Shown here piece after piece: positions 17,754 to 24,773 of a stretch of DNA of 64,000 nt. The notes under the pieces are model-generated. The model saw only the letters and a program-made list of their open reading frames with translations, ran no database searches and was not told where the DNA came from. Position numbers and translations under genes: made by a program. Source of the DNA: Dyella lutea (GTDB lineage Bacteria; Pseudomonadota; Gammaproteobacteria; Xanthomonadales; Rhodanobacteraceae); assembly GCF_024158035.1 (NCBI RefSeq), contig NZ_JAMZEK010000002.1, positions 248,001 to 312,000 on the forward strand, written 5' to 3'. Position 1 is the stretch's first letter; each line of letters begins with the position of its first letter.

Positions 17754-17983
17754 GCCTTGACCTTGCTGGAAATCAGCGTCCACAGATCCGCAATGGTGCG
17801 GGTATCATTGATCGCCTGGCCACTGAGTGTGATGCCGTACTCGGCGTCGGCCATGGCGATGAGCGCCAACGTGTTCAGCGAATCCCATTGGGGCAACTGC
17901 TTGTAATCGGTTTCCGGACTGAGCGAACTCGCCTCCGTTTCGATGGCGAAGGCAAATTTTTCGATAAAGTCGTCGATGGTCAC
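17750..17983 (-). CDS. Acyl carrier protein
   Basis: A 77-aa ACP. The phosphopantetheine attachment site is Ser35 in the motif WDSLNTLALI, followed by the short helices of the ACP fold. It starts with GTG and overlaps both the aminotransferase before it and the KAS III after it by four bases. The sequence is unlike housekeeping AcpP (no DSLDTVELVMA), which points to a dedicated carrier. It probably holds the acyl chain that will be attached to the amino-sugar. Confidence 0.85.
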   Translation of the reverse strand: MTIDDFIEKFAFAIETEASSLSPETDYKQLPQWDSLNTLALIAMADAEYGITLSGQAINDTRTIADLWTLISSKVKA

Positions 17984-19167
17984 GGAGTTGGCTCCTTGTT
18001 GATGAGAGCGACGATGACGTCGCGGATGGTGGTCACCACGGCATCGTCAACCGATGCGCCGTTGGGGAGAACGATAACGCGCTCCGCCACCGCCTCGCTG
18101 TTGGGCAGCATCAGGCCAGCATGCGGAAACAGGTCGCGGTAGGGCTTCATCTTGTGGCAGCCCGGCCAGAAATATCGGCGCGCGAGAATGTTCTCGGCGT
18201 GGAGGGCTGCGACGATTTCGTCCCGGGTCACGGGGCAGCGGTCATCTACTTCAATCACCAGGTAATGATAGCTATTGCGTTCGGACGGCCCGTATTCCAG
18301 GACCGATACGCCATGGATCGCGTTCAGTGCGAGCTTGTAGGCCTCGTGATTGCGCCGGTTGATCGCAACGATGTCACCGAAGCCGTCGAGGTTGGCGAGC
18401 CCCATGGCGGCGCATACCTCAATCATCTTGCCGTTGGTGCCGGGGTGGATGACGTTGTCATAGCCGTTGAAGCCAAAGTTGCGCATCAGACGGATAGTCT
18501 CGGCGAGCTCGTCGTCATTGGTGACGACGGCCCCGCCCTCCATGGTGTTGAAAGCCTTGGTTGCATGGAAGCTGAGCACCTCGCAGGCGCCAAAGCTTCC
18601 GATGGTCTGCCCCTTGTAGGTGCTGCCAAAGGCGTGCGCGGCATCGAACATGAGCTTCAGCCCATGCTCGTCTGCAATGGCCTGTAGCTCATCGACCGGA
18701 GCGGCGCGCCCCCACAAATGCACACCGATGATGCCCGTAGTGCGCGGGGTGATCATTCGCCGCACCGCGTCCGGGTCGAGGTTGTGCGTGGAAGGGTCGA
18801 TGTCTGCGAAAACGGGTGTGATCGCTTGCCAGTGCAGGGCGTGGGCGGTGGCGATGAACGTGTAGGAAGGTACGATCACCTCGCCTTCCAGACCCAGTGC
18901 TCGAATGGCGATTTCCAGCGCCACGGTGCCATTGCACATGGCGATGCAATGCTTCACGCCCAGCAGGAACGCGATTTTCGACTCAAGTTCGCGAACCAAG
19001 GGGCCGTTGTTGGTGAGCCAGCGGTTATCGAGGATCTGGCTGGTCAACTCGAGGAAGCGTTTCTGGTCGCCAATGTTCGGACGACCGACGTGCAGCGGCT
19101 CCTCGAAGGCGGGTGGTGCTCCGTTGATCGCCAGGTCTTTGGTGGTTTGAATGCGCTTGGTTGCCAC
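17980..19167 (-). CDS. DegT/DnrJ/EryC1/StrS family sugar aminotransferase
   Basis: A PLP enzyme of 395 aa that aminates a keto-sugar nucleotide. Lys204 in SFHATKAFNTMEGG binds PLP; FDAAHAFG (D175) holds the pyridine nitrogen; the FTNNGPLVREL-like segment WLTNNGPLVRELE and VIVPSYTFIATAHA are typical of VioA/QdtB/WecE relatives. The start is a GTG at 19167. It is the first soluble enzyme of the modification operon, 28 bases after the GT-C gene. It supplies the amino group that the ACP-linked acyl chain would cap. No 4,6-dehydratase that would provide its substrate is present in the window. Confidence 0.92.
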   Translation of the reverse strand: MATKRIQTTKDLAINGAPPAFEEPLHVGRPNIGDQKRFLELTSQILDNRWLTNNGPLVRELESKIAFLLGVKHCIAMCNGTVALEIAIRALGLEGEVIVPSYTFIATAHALHWQAITPVFADIDPSTHNLDPDAVRRMITPRTTGIIGVHLWGRAAPVDELQAIADEHGLKLMFDAAHAFGSTYKGQTIGSFGACEVLSFHATKAFNTMEGGAVVTNDDELAETIRLMRNFGFNGYDNVIHPGTNGKMIEVCAAMGLANLDGFGDIVAINRRNHEAYKLALNAIHGVSVLEYGPSERNSYHYLVIEVDDRCPVTRDEIVAALHAENILARRYFWPGCHKMKPYRDLFPHAGLMLPNSEAVAERVIVLPNGASVDDAVVTTIRDVIVALINKEPTP

Positions 19168-19195
19168 GCGATCGATTCCGGTTTGGGAGGGTGGT

Positions 19196-21178
19196 TCAAT
19201 GACTAGCGGGGAGTTCGGCGGTCAGTTCATGGATGTCCGCATCCAGGGAGCCCGCCACATCCAGCTTTTCGAGCTCCCGGATCTGGATTCGCGCTTCGCT
19301 GACCTGATTCAGCGCCAGGGCCTCCCGCGCCAAGGTAATCCGATAGGCTGGCTCGCGTGGATCGGCGGCACTTGCCGCTTTTGCCATCCTGAAGGCCAAC
19401 TCGTGGTCCTTTAGAATATTCCAGGCGTAATCGCCATAGCTCGAAAGCAGTCTGGGGCTGGGCGCTGCGTGGGAAATGGCGGCTTGGAATGCTGCGACCA
19501 TCTTCTCTGTGGGCAGTGGGCAGCGTCCATCGCGGGCACACTGGGTCAACGCTGCAAGTGAGCTCTCGTCCTGCACGCCCGGCTTCCGGGCCCTCAACTT
19601 GCCGATCAGGCTGTCCCACCATGCGTCCTTGATCGGGAGATGCATCCGGGAGTTCATAAAGATCAGCGCCTGCTCCGGCAGGATCGAGCTGTCGGGCAGC
19701 TTCATGGCCCGCTCGAGCGGTGCGTACGCCAGCCGGGTGAAGCGGGATTCCGGGTCGTAGCGCGAGTAGATGATGTAGGTCCGGCCCAGCTCGTACTGCG
19801 CGCGCGGCGAGTGGGGAGCCCGGTCAGCCAGCTCCACCGCCAGCGACAGCGGATTGCCCCAGGCCTGTGCCGTCATCGCGGTCAGCAGGGCCCACCAGAC
19901 GAGCAGGGCGCCCAGCAGTGCGCGGCGGACCAACGCGAAGGGCGGGCGCGCTGCTGAAGCAGGCATTGCGGCCAGCGCCGGTATCACCGCCAGCAGCAGT
20001 CCGAAGCTGGCGAAATAATTGCGGTGCTCGTAGATCAGCTCAAGCGGCAGGATGGTGCCGGTGAGCAGGTGGCATCCCAGGAACAGCGCGATGCCCAGCG
20101 AGGCCAGTGGATACCGTCGTCGCAGGCGCACCGCCATCCAGCCGAGCGAGACCAGCACGAGCGCGCTCGGCAGCGTGGTCCATGGCTGCAGCCAGCCTTG
20201 CGAGACATGGAAATCGTCGTGATAGAACGAGAGGTCGCCCGGGGTGGGCGCCAGCGTCCATCCGATGTAGTCCGTGACGATGCGTGCCTCGCTCAGCAGC
20301 CGGGTACGCAGGGTGAAATCCCGGGTGGCCCATGTGGCCGGTTGCAGCAGGCCCGGGACAAGCCAGGCCAGACCGAGCACCAACGGCAGCAGCAGCGTGA
20401 CCACGAACAGGCCCAGGACCGGAAGGCTGCGGCGCCGCTGACGATCGCGAAAATCGAAAAGCACCCACTCTGCCAGTGCGGCGTAGAGCGGGAGCATGGC
20501 GGCGGTTTCCTTGGCGGTGAGTCCGATGGCAGTGCCGGCGATGACGCTGGCGCAGCACAGCCACAGGCCGGACGTGGTGCGGCCCTCGAGCATCCTCTGG
20601 CGGCCGGCGACATACCCGAGCAAGCCCATCAGCACGAACAGGTTGGCCAGGCTCTCCATGCGCTGCACCACATAGAGCACCCCGGTCAGGTTGACCGGCA
20701 GCAACAGCCAGGCCGCGGCAATCAAACCGGCGAGGACGGCTTCGCGGGCGGGGTCGCCGGGGTCGTCCCGCGAGGCGCAGCGAAGCAGTCTTCGCGACAG
20801 GGCGAACACGAGTGCGCCGTTCAGCAGGTGGATCAGCAGGTTGGTGGCCTTCATCCAGAACGGATCAAGGCCGGCGGCGAGGTAGTTGGCGGCGAACGTG
20901 AGGGACGACAGCGGGCGCTTGAACTGGCTCGACGGCGAGGAGAGCGCCGCCCGCGTCAGCGTGGCCACGCTGGCGTGATCCGGCTGGACGCCATGGTTGT
21001 CGACGATGTTGGGGTAGTCGTCGAACAGCCAGCCGCCGGACAGACCCGGCCAATAGACGCAGGCGGTGACCAGCATGGCCAGGTACAGCGGCCATGCCCT
21101 GAGCATGGGCGGAAGCTTGGTATGGCGCATCGGAGCCGTGGTAGACGAGCGGCGACCGAAGGGGTCGCCTCGGGCCAT
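19196..21178 (-). CDS. Multi-membrane GT-C/TPR protein (TMTC- or PMT-like), candidate protein glycosyltransferase
   Basis: About 660 aa. The first 430 residues contain some ten hydrophobic segments; after the first comes WLFDDYPNIVDN, the acidic loop pair expected of GT-C enzymes that use polyprenyl-phosphate sugars. The remaining 200 residues are soluble and helical, with TPR-like repeats (SPRAQYELGRTYIIYSRYDP...), as in TMTC O-mannosyltransferases. The start at ATG 21178 is one base after the upstream stop (TAAG-ATG); ATG 21130 is an alternative. A paralogue lies directly upstream and the pilins upstream of that, so pilin glycosylation is a good hypothesis; no active-site proof is possible here. 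Confidence 0.7.
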   Translation of the reverse strand: MARGDPFGRRSSTTAPMRHTKLPPMLRAWPLYLAMLVTACVYWPGLSGGWLFDDYPNIVDNHGVQPDHASVATLTRAALSSPSSQFKRPLSSLTFAANYLAAGLDPFWMKATNLLIHLLNGALVFALSRRLLRCASRDDPGDPAREAVLAGLIAAAWLLLPVNLTGVLYVVQRMESLANLFVLMGLLGYVAGRQRMLEGRTTSGLWLCCASVIAGTAIGLTAKETAAMLPLYAALAEWVLFDFRDRQRRRSLPVLGLFVVTLLLPLVLGLAWLVPGLLQPATWATRDFTLRTRLLSEARIVTDYIGWTLAPTPGDLSFYHDDFHVSQGWLQPWTTLPSALVLVSLGWMAVRLRRRYPLASLGIALFLGCHLLTGTILPLELIYEHRNYFASFGLLLAVIPALAAMPASAARPPFALVRRALLGALLVWWALLTAMTAQAWGNPLSLAVELADRAPHSPRAQYELGRTYIIYSRYDPESRFTRLAYAPLERAMKLPDSSILPEQALIFMNSRMHLPIKDAWWDSLIGKLRARKPGVQDESSLAALTQCARDGRCPLPTEKMVAAFQAAISHAAPSPRLLSSYGDYAWNILKDHELAFRMAKAASAADPREPAYRITLAREALALNQVSEARIQIRELEKLDVAGSLDADIHELTAELPASH

Positions 21179-21179
21179 C

Positions 21180-23120
21180 TTAGTGGCCCGCCCCGTTCTT
21201 GGCTTGCATCTGGCGGATGGTCGCGATGTCTTCCGCGTTGATCGCCCTGTCATCTACCAGCAGTCGGCGCAATTGCGGCAGCCGCCTGTAGTCCGCGTGC
21301 TGCAGGGTGTCGATCGCCCGATCGTAAAGTCCTGCACTGACCAGGTACTTCGCCTCCAGCCGCGGGATCTCCGCGTCCGGGTCGTTCTGATAGGCGGCCT
21401 GGAGCTCGGCGATGGTCAGCGCAAGGTTGCCCTGGCTCACCGCCCAGAAGTGCCGCTGATAATGCAGGAAACCGGCGGCCACGCCGTTCTGTGCATAGGC
21501 CGGATTGGCCAACAGGGTGCTGCTCAGCGACCACCAGTGCTCCGGGGTGAGTGCCGGACATTGATGGCCGAACGCCAGCTGCCGCAGCGACTCCATATTG
21601 CTGAAACCGGTACGGTCAAAGTGGGCATCCTTGAAAACCTGGTCAAGATGGTCGAGGTCCGCCACATCCAGAGTGCCCTGCATGCAGCGTAGATACACAC
21701 GTGCTACGCCCAGCCCACTGTTGAGTGGGTACTGACGGATGGCTCTGTCCAGCACGTTCATGGCAGCCTGCAACTGGCCGTGCTGGGTCAGGCGCTCCAC
21801 TAGGAACGTCTGCGCGCGGATCGAATCGGGGTCGGTGTTGGCCCAGGTCAGCGCCAGCCGGTCGGCCGAGCTGTAGGTGCGTGCACTGAGCGCGGTGGTC
21901 AGGGTGCAGGCGGCCAGCCAGGCCACGGCCAGCACCGAAGCCAGGCGTCGAGCCGTGCCCGGGGCCATGCGTGCCAGGGCCAGTCCCAGCGCCACGAACG
22001 GGCCGATGATCGGCACGTAGTTGCGATGCTCGAAATACAGCTCGAGCATGATCGTTGAACTCTCCAGCAACTGCCCGCCCAGGTACCACAGCACCGCCAG
22101 CGCGAACAGCGGCCAGCGGCGCCGGCCGAACAGCGCGGCGCCCGCTGCCGCCAGCACGAGCGCGAGCGCCGGCAGGGTGGTCCAGGGCGAGAGCAGGCCG
22201 CGCGAGACCACGAAGTCATCGTGGTACAACCCGTACAGGCCGAACCGCGGCAGGAAGATATTGCCGAGGTAGCTGGCGAGCACCCGTGGCTCGGTCAACA
22301 GGCGTTCGCTGAGGGAAAAGTCTCGTATCCCAATGCGAAGGCTGCCAGGGATAGTCCAGAAAAGGAAGCTGAGTACAAGCAGCACGGCGGGCCAGATCAA
22401 CAGCCGGCGCCACCAGGCCAGTGCGCGCGGCAAACGCTTTACCCCGTCATTGCCTAGCGTACTGTCGATTACCAGCGCGTAGAGCGGAAGAAGCAGTCCG
22501 TTTTCCTTGCTGAGCACGGCCAGACCGGTACAGGCACCCAGCCCCAGTGCCATCCAGACACCTCGCCTCCAGGCAGGGAGGTCATCGCGCAACAAGCCGT
22601 GGAGATATGCAAGCAGGCCGATGACGGTGAACAACGCCATCAGCAGAGTCATCCGCTGCACGACCAGCGAGACTCCCGACAGCTGGATGGGGTTGAGCAA
22701 CCACGCAGCGGAGGCGAAGAGGGCGGCCCAATCGGCGCATTCGCTCCCACCCTCTTCGGCCGTCCGGGTGGAAAGCCATAACCTGGCCATGCGCCTGGCC
22801 AGCAGGTACACCAGTAAGCCGATGGTCAAGTGCAGCGACAGGTTGACCAGCTTGAAGGGGAACGGCTGATCCGGCCAGTCCGCCTTTTGCAGCAGGAAAC
22901 TCAGCATCGCAATCGGGCGGCCCGGGAAATCACGCGGCTGCGACAGGTAGATACCCAGGTCGCGCCAGCTCGATACGTGGTCGATGCTGGTCAGCGCGGC
23001 CAGGTTTGGAAAGTCGTCGAACAGGAACGGCCCATGCAGTGCGGGCCAGTAGATCAGGGCGCATACGATTAGCGTGGTGCAAAAAAAAATATTGCGTGTG
23101 CTAAAGATTTGCGCTGTCAC
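21180..23120 (-). CDS. Multi-membrane GT-C/TPR protein, paralogue of the downstream gene
   Basis: 646 aa with the same plan as its neighbour: a first hydrophobic helix, then FLFDDFPNLAAL, about ten membrane segments, conserved blocks LVVQRMTLLMALF, SKENGLLLPLYAL and LELYFEHRNYVPIIGP, and a soluble TPR-like C-terminal third. The neighbour has the same blocks (YVVQRMESLANLF, TAKETAAMLPLYAAL, LELIYEHRNYFASFG), so the pair arose by duplication. The start is a GTG at 23120, 67 bases after the pilin stop. Position directly behind a pilA gene mirrors the tfpO/tfpW pilin glycosylases of Pseudomonas, although the protein family differs. Confidence 0.7.
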   Translation of the reverse strand: MTAQIFSTRNIFFCTTLIVCALIYWPALHGPFLFDDFPNLAALTSIDHVSSWRDLGIYLSQPRDFPGRPIAMLSFLLQKADWPDQPFPFKLVNLSLHLTIGLLVYLLARRMARLWLSTRTAEEGGSECADWAALFASAAWLLNPIQLSGVSLVVQRMTLLMALFTVIGLLAYLHGLLRDDLPAWRRGVWMALGLGACTGLAVLSKENGLLLPLYALVIDSTLGNDGVKRLPRALAWWRRLLIWPAVLLVLSFLFWTIPGSLRIGIRDFSLSERLLTEPRVLASYLGNIFLPRFGLYGLYHDDFVVSRGLLSPWTTLPALALVLAAAGAALFGRRRWPLFALAVLWYLGGQLLESSTIMLELYFEHRNYVPIIGPFVALGLALARMAPGTARRLASVLAVAWLAACTLTTALSARTYSSADRLALTWANTDPDSIRAQTFLVERLTQHGQLQAAMNVLDRAIRQYPLNSGLGVARVYLRCMQGTLDVADLDHLDQVFKDAHFDRTGFSNMESLRQLAFGHQCPALTPEHWWSLSSTLLANPAYAQNGVAAGFLHYQRHFWAVSQGNLALTIAELQAAYQNDPDAEIPRLEAKYLVSAGLYDRAIDTLQHADYRRLPQLRRLLVDDRAINAEDIATIRQMQAKNGAGH

Positions 23121-23187
23121 AATGTGTTTTCCAATCTTGGTTCATGCCGCCTAAGAGAATACACCTCGGGAGCATGCTTTCTAATAA

Positions 23188-23622
23188 TTATTGGCAGGAT
23201 CTCGGCACATAATTCGCAGGGGCGTCCGTGGAGCAGGCCCATTGGAAGGAGCCGCTGCCGAGCGGACTCATGCTGAAAGTCACGGTCTTTCCACGAAGTC
23301 GGGGAGTCACCGAGTTCGTCCGCATAAAGGCCGTAATGACGCAGCCGGAGGCGCCTGGTGCGACGGTTGCACGCTCCACGTACTTTCCGGAGTAGCTGGT
23401 CGCCGTTTCAATTGGACTGTTACCGCTTGTGGGGCAGCTGCCATTCTGGGTGTAGTACTCGGCGACGTCGGTTTTCAGGCCGTCTACGACGGTAAACGCC
23501 TCACTCAATTCGGCCTTGCCGGTCGAGTTGGTATACACCGTGACTGCGAGACTTGCCAAAATGGCGATTATCGCGACCACGATCATCAATTCTATGAGAG
23601 TGAATCCTCGAATCTGGCGCAT
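23188..23622 (-). CDS. pilA: Type IV pilin, second copy
   Basis: Prepilin of 144 aa. The leader MRQIRG is cut before Phe (G|FTLIELMIVVAIIAILASLAV), with Glu5 present; the N-terminal helix is a textbook type IVa pilin. The globular part shares SYSGKYVE and the GLKTDVAEYYTQNGSCP block with the other pilin. Two cysteines close to the end (WACSTDAPANYVPRSCQ) would form the C-terminal disulfide loop. The ATG at 23622 has an AGGGGA Shine-Dalgarno. A strong terminator separates it from the first pilin. The leader holds a 7-bp hairpin (23651-23670). Ser/Thr-rich stretches offer many O-glycosylation sites. Confidence 0.93.
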   Translation of the reverse strand: MRQIRGFTLIELMIVVAIIAILASLAVTVYTNSTGKAELSEAFTVVDGLKTDVAEYYTQNGSCPTSGNSPIETATSYSGKYVERATVAPGASGCVITAFMRTNSVTPRLRGKTVTFSMSPLGSGSFQWACSTDAPANYVPRSCQ

Positions 23623-23763
23623 GGCAAGTCCCCTGATAAATAAATCTTTTGCTCGCGCTCGGTCGCGAGCATATTGGTGTTCGCGGCGCAAATTACGATG
23701 TTGGGAGGTGTGCCGATAAGAAGCTGGGCTCGGATTTCCATATCTGCTAACGGTTGTTGGCTC

Positions 23764-23791
23764 AAAAAAAGAGCCCCTCTAGGAGGGGCTC
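23764..23791 (-). terminator. Strong intrinsic terminator after the first pilin gene
   Basis: Perfect 9-bp stem GAGCCCCTC/GAGGGGCTC with a 3-base loop, followed on the minus strand by seven T. It lies 70 bases after the stop of the pilin at 23861 and before the second pilin, so most transcripts from the sigma-54 promoter should carry only the first pilin. Confidence 0.9.
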
Positions 23792-23860
23792 CTTCGCTCG
23801 AGTCGGCTATAGGGCGCTTGGCACTGATGCTTTAGTGCTCGGGCCGGCCTTCGCCGAGTC

Positions 23861-24316
23861 TTAGTTGCCCACGCAAGCCTGCGGGAGATACTTGGTGTCA
23901 ATACCGCTGGCGTGGCTCTTGTCGCACACCCAGGCGAACGAGCCGCCGTTGTCCGTGCCGGTGAAGATCACCTGCTGACCGCCGAGCGGCTTGGAGACCG
24001 AGCCCGTCGGCTTGAACTTGACCGTAATGGTGCAGGTCGGCGCAGTACCACCCGCCGTGGCGGTCTGGACGTACTTGCCGGAGTAGCTGGTGGCTAGGGC
24101 AATGCCGCCCGTTCCCGGGCCCGGGCAGTTGCCGGTCTGGTTGTAGTACTCGACGATCGGCGTCTTCAGGCCGTCGGCGATGGTCTGCGACTCGGAGAAC
24201 TGCGACTTGGTGACGTAGTTCTGGTACTGCGGGATGGCGATGGCCGCCAGGATCGCGATGATCGCAACCACGATCATCAGTTCGATCAGGGTGAAGCCCT
24301 TCTGCATGCTCTTCAT
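23861..24316 (-). CDS. pilA: Type IV major pilin
   Basis: Prepilin of 151 aa. Leader MKSMQKG, then FTLIELMIVVAIIAILAAIAIPQYQNYVTKSQ with Glu5, the most canonical pilin sequence here and so probably the major subunit. Four cysteines: NCPGPG, PTCTIT, and the C-terminal pair WVCDK...PQAC that closes the D-region. The ATG at 24316 has an AGAGGAA Shine-Dalgarno 7 bases upstream; the long frame extension is spurious. It has a sigma-54-type promoter and its own terminator, as expected of a highly expressed subunit. Confidence 0.95.
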   Translation of the reverse strand: MKSMQKGFTLIELMIVVAIIAILAAIAIPQYQNYVTKSQFSESQTIADGLKTPIVEYYNQTGNCPGPGTGGIALATSYSGKYVQTATAGGTAPTCTITVKFKPTGSVSKPLGGQQVIFTGTDNGGSFAWVCDKSHASGIDTKYLPQACVGN

Positions 24317-24440
24317 GGTGGTTCCTCTTCTTTGGTTAGCTAACCGGATGATGCCCCCTGAGCCCCAGTCCCATATCCCCCTAGGCGGGATCGGACCCCT
24401 TTCACGGTCAGGAACGACCAGGAAGCTCGCAGACTGACAA

Positions 24441-24456
24441 GCACTGAGCATGCCAG
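24441..24456 (-). promoter_or_regulatory. Sigma-54 (RpoN) -24/-12 promoter of pilA
   Basis: On the minus strand TGGCATGCTCAGTGCT: GG and GC exactly ten bases apart, with a one-base difference from TGGCAYG-N4-TTGCW. It lies 125 bases before the pilA start. Pilin genes of Pseudomonas and Xanthomonas are driven by RpoN with PilR, so the position is as expected. Confidence 0.75.
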
Positions 24457-24496
24457 CCTGCGGCGCCAATTTCTCCACATTGGCGACCGTTCTGAT

Positions 24497-24512
24497 TGTG
24501 CATGCGATCACG
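24497..24512. promoter_or_regulatory. CRP/Clp-like site upstream of pilA
   Basis: TGTGC-N6-TCACG matches TGTGA-N6-TCACA in 8 of 10 fixed positions. It is centred about 55 bases upstream of the -24 element of pilA. Clp, the CRP homologue of Xanthomonads, controls surface functions, so binding is plausible but not shown. Confidence 0.35.
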
Positions 24513-24608
24513 AAAGGCTTACAAGGCAATAACTGCTTGTCGAGACAGGTTCCGAAGCGTGAACCAGTCGCCAGGACGAGATGTGACCATATAGGGCAGT
24601 AATGGACG

Positions 24609-24620
24609 CATGACGTCATG
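24609..24620. promoter_or_regulatory. Perfect 12-bp palindrome in the pilA/peptidase divergent region
   Basis: CATGACGTCATG reads the same on both strands. It lies in the 457-bp divergent spacer between pilA and the S9 peptidase, about 150 bases from each gene's control region. It may bind a dimeric regulator. Apart from this, the CRP-like site and the sigma-54 promoter I see nothing else in the spacer. Confidence 0.35.
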
Positions 24621-24773
24621 ACCGTGGTGGGTTGGCCGAACAGCGGGGGCGCACGATTGCAGCTTGGCGACGGATGATTGCCTCGGAGAGGCTTTGTTCC
24701 GTGCTTGCGCTCGCGTTCTTGGCCAGCGACGCTTTGTCGCTTGATTCGACAGGTCGCTTCGAGGGGAAATGAC

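Noticed and set aside
6644-19167. Ordinary O-antigen cluster
   Set aside because: Not excluded, but no polymerase, chain-length regulator or ligase is seen, and the genes are enclosed by pil genes with GT-C proteins next to pilA; protein glycosylation fits better.
23651-23670. GCTCGCG/CGCGAGC hairpin in the leader of the second pilin as a riboswitch
   Set aside because: Only a 7-bp stem without further conserved structure or T-run; too little to name a regulatory element.
23623-23760. Sigma-54 promoter in front of the second pilin
   Set aside because: A CGGCAC is present but no GC lies ten bases from its GG; the nearest TTTGC is far too distant.
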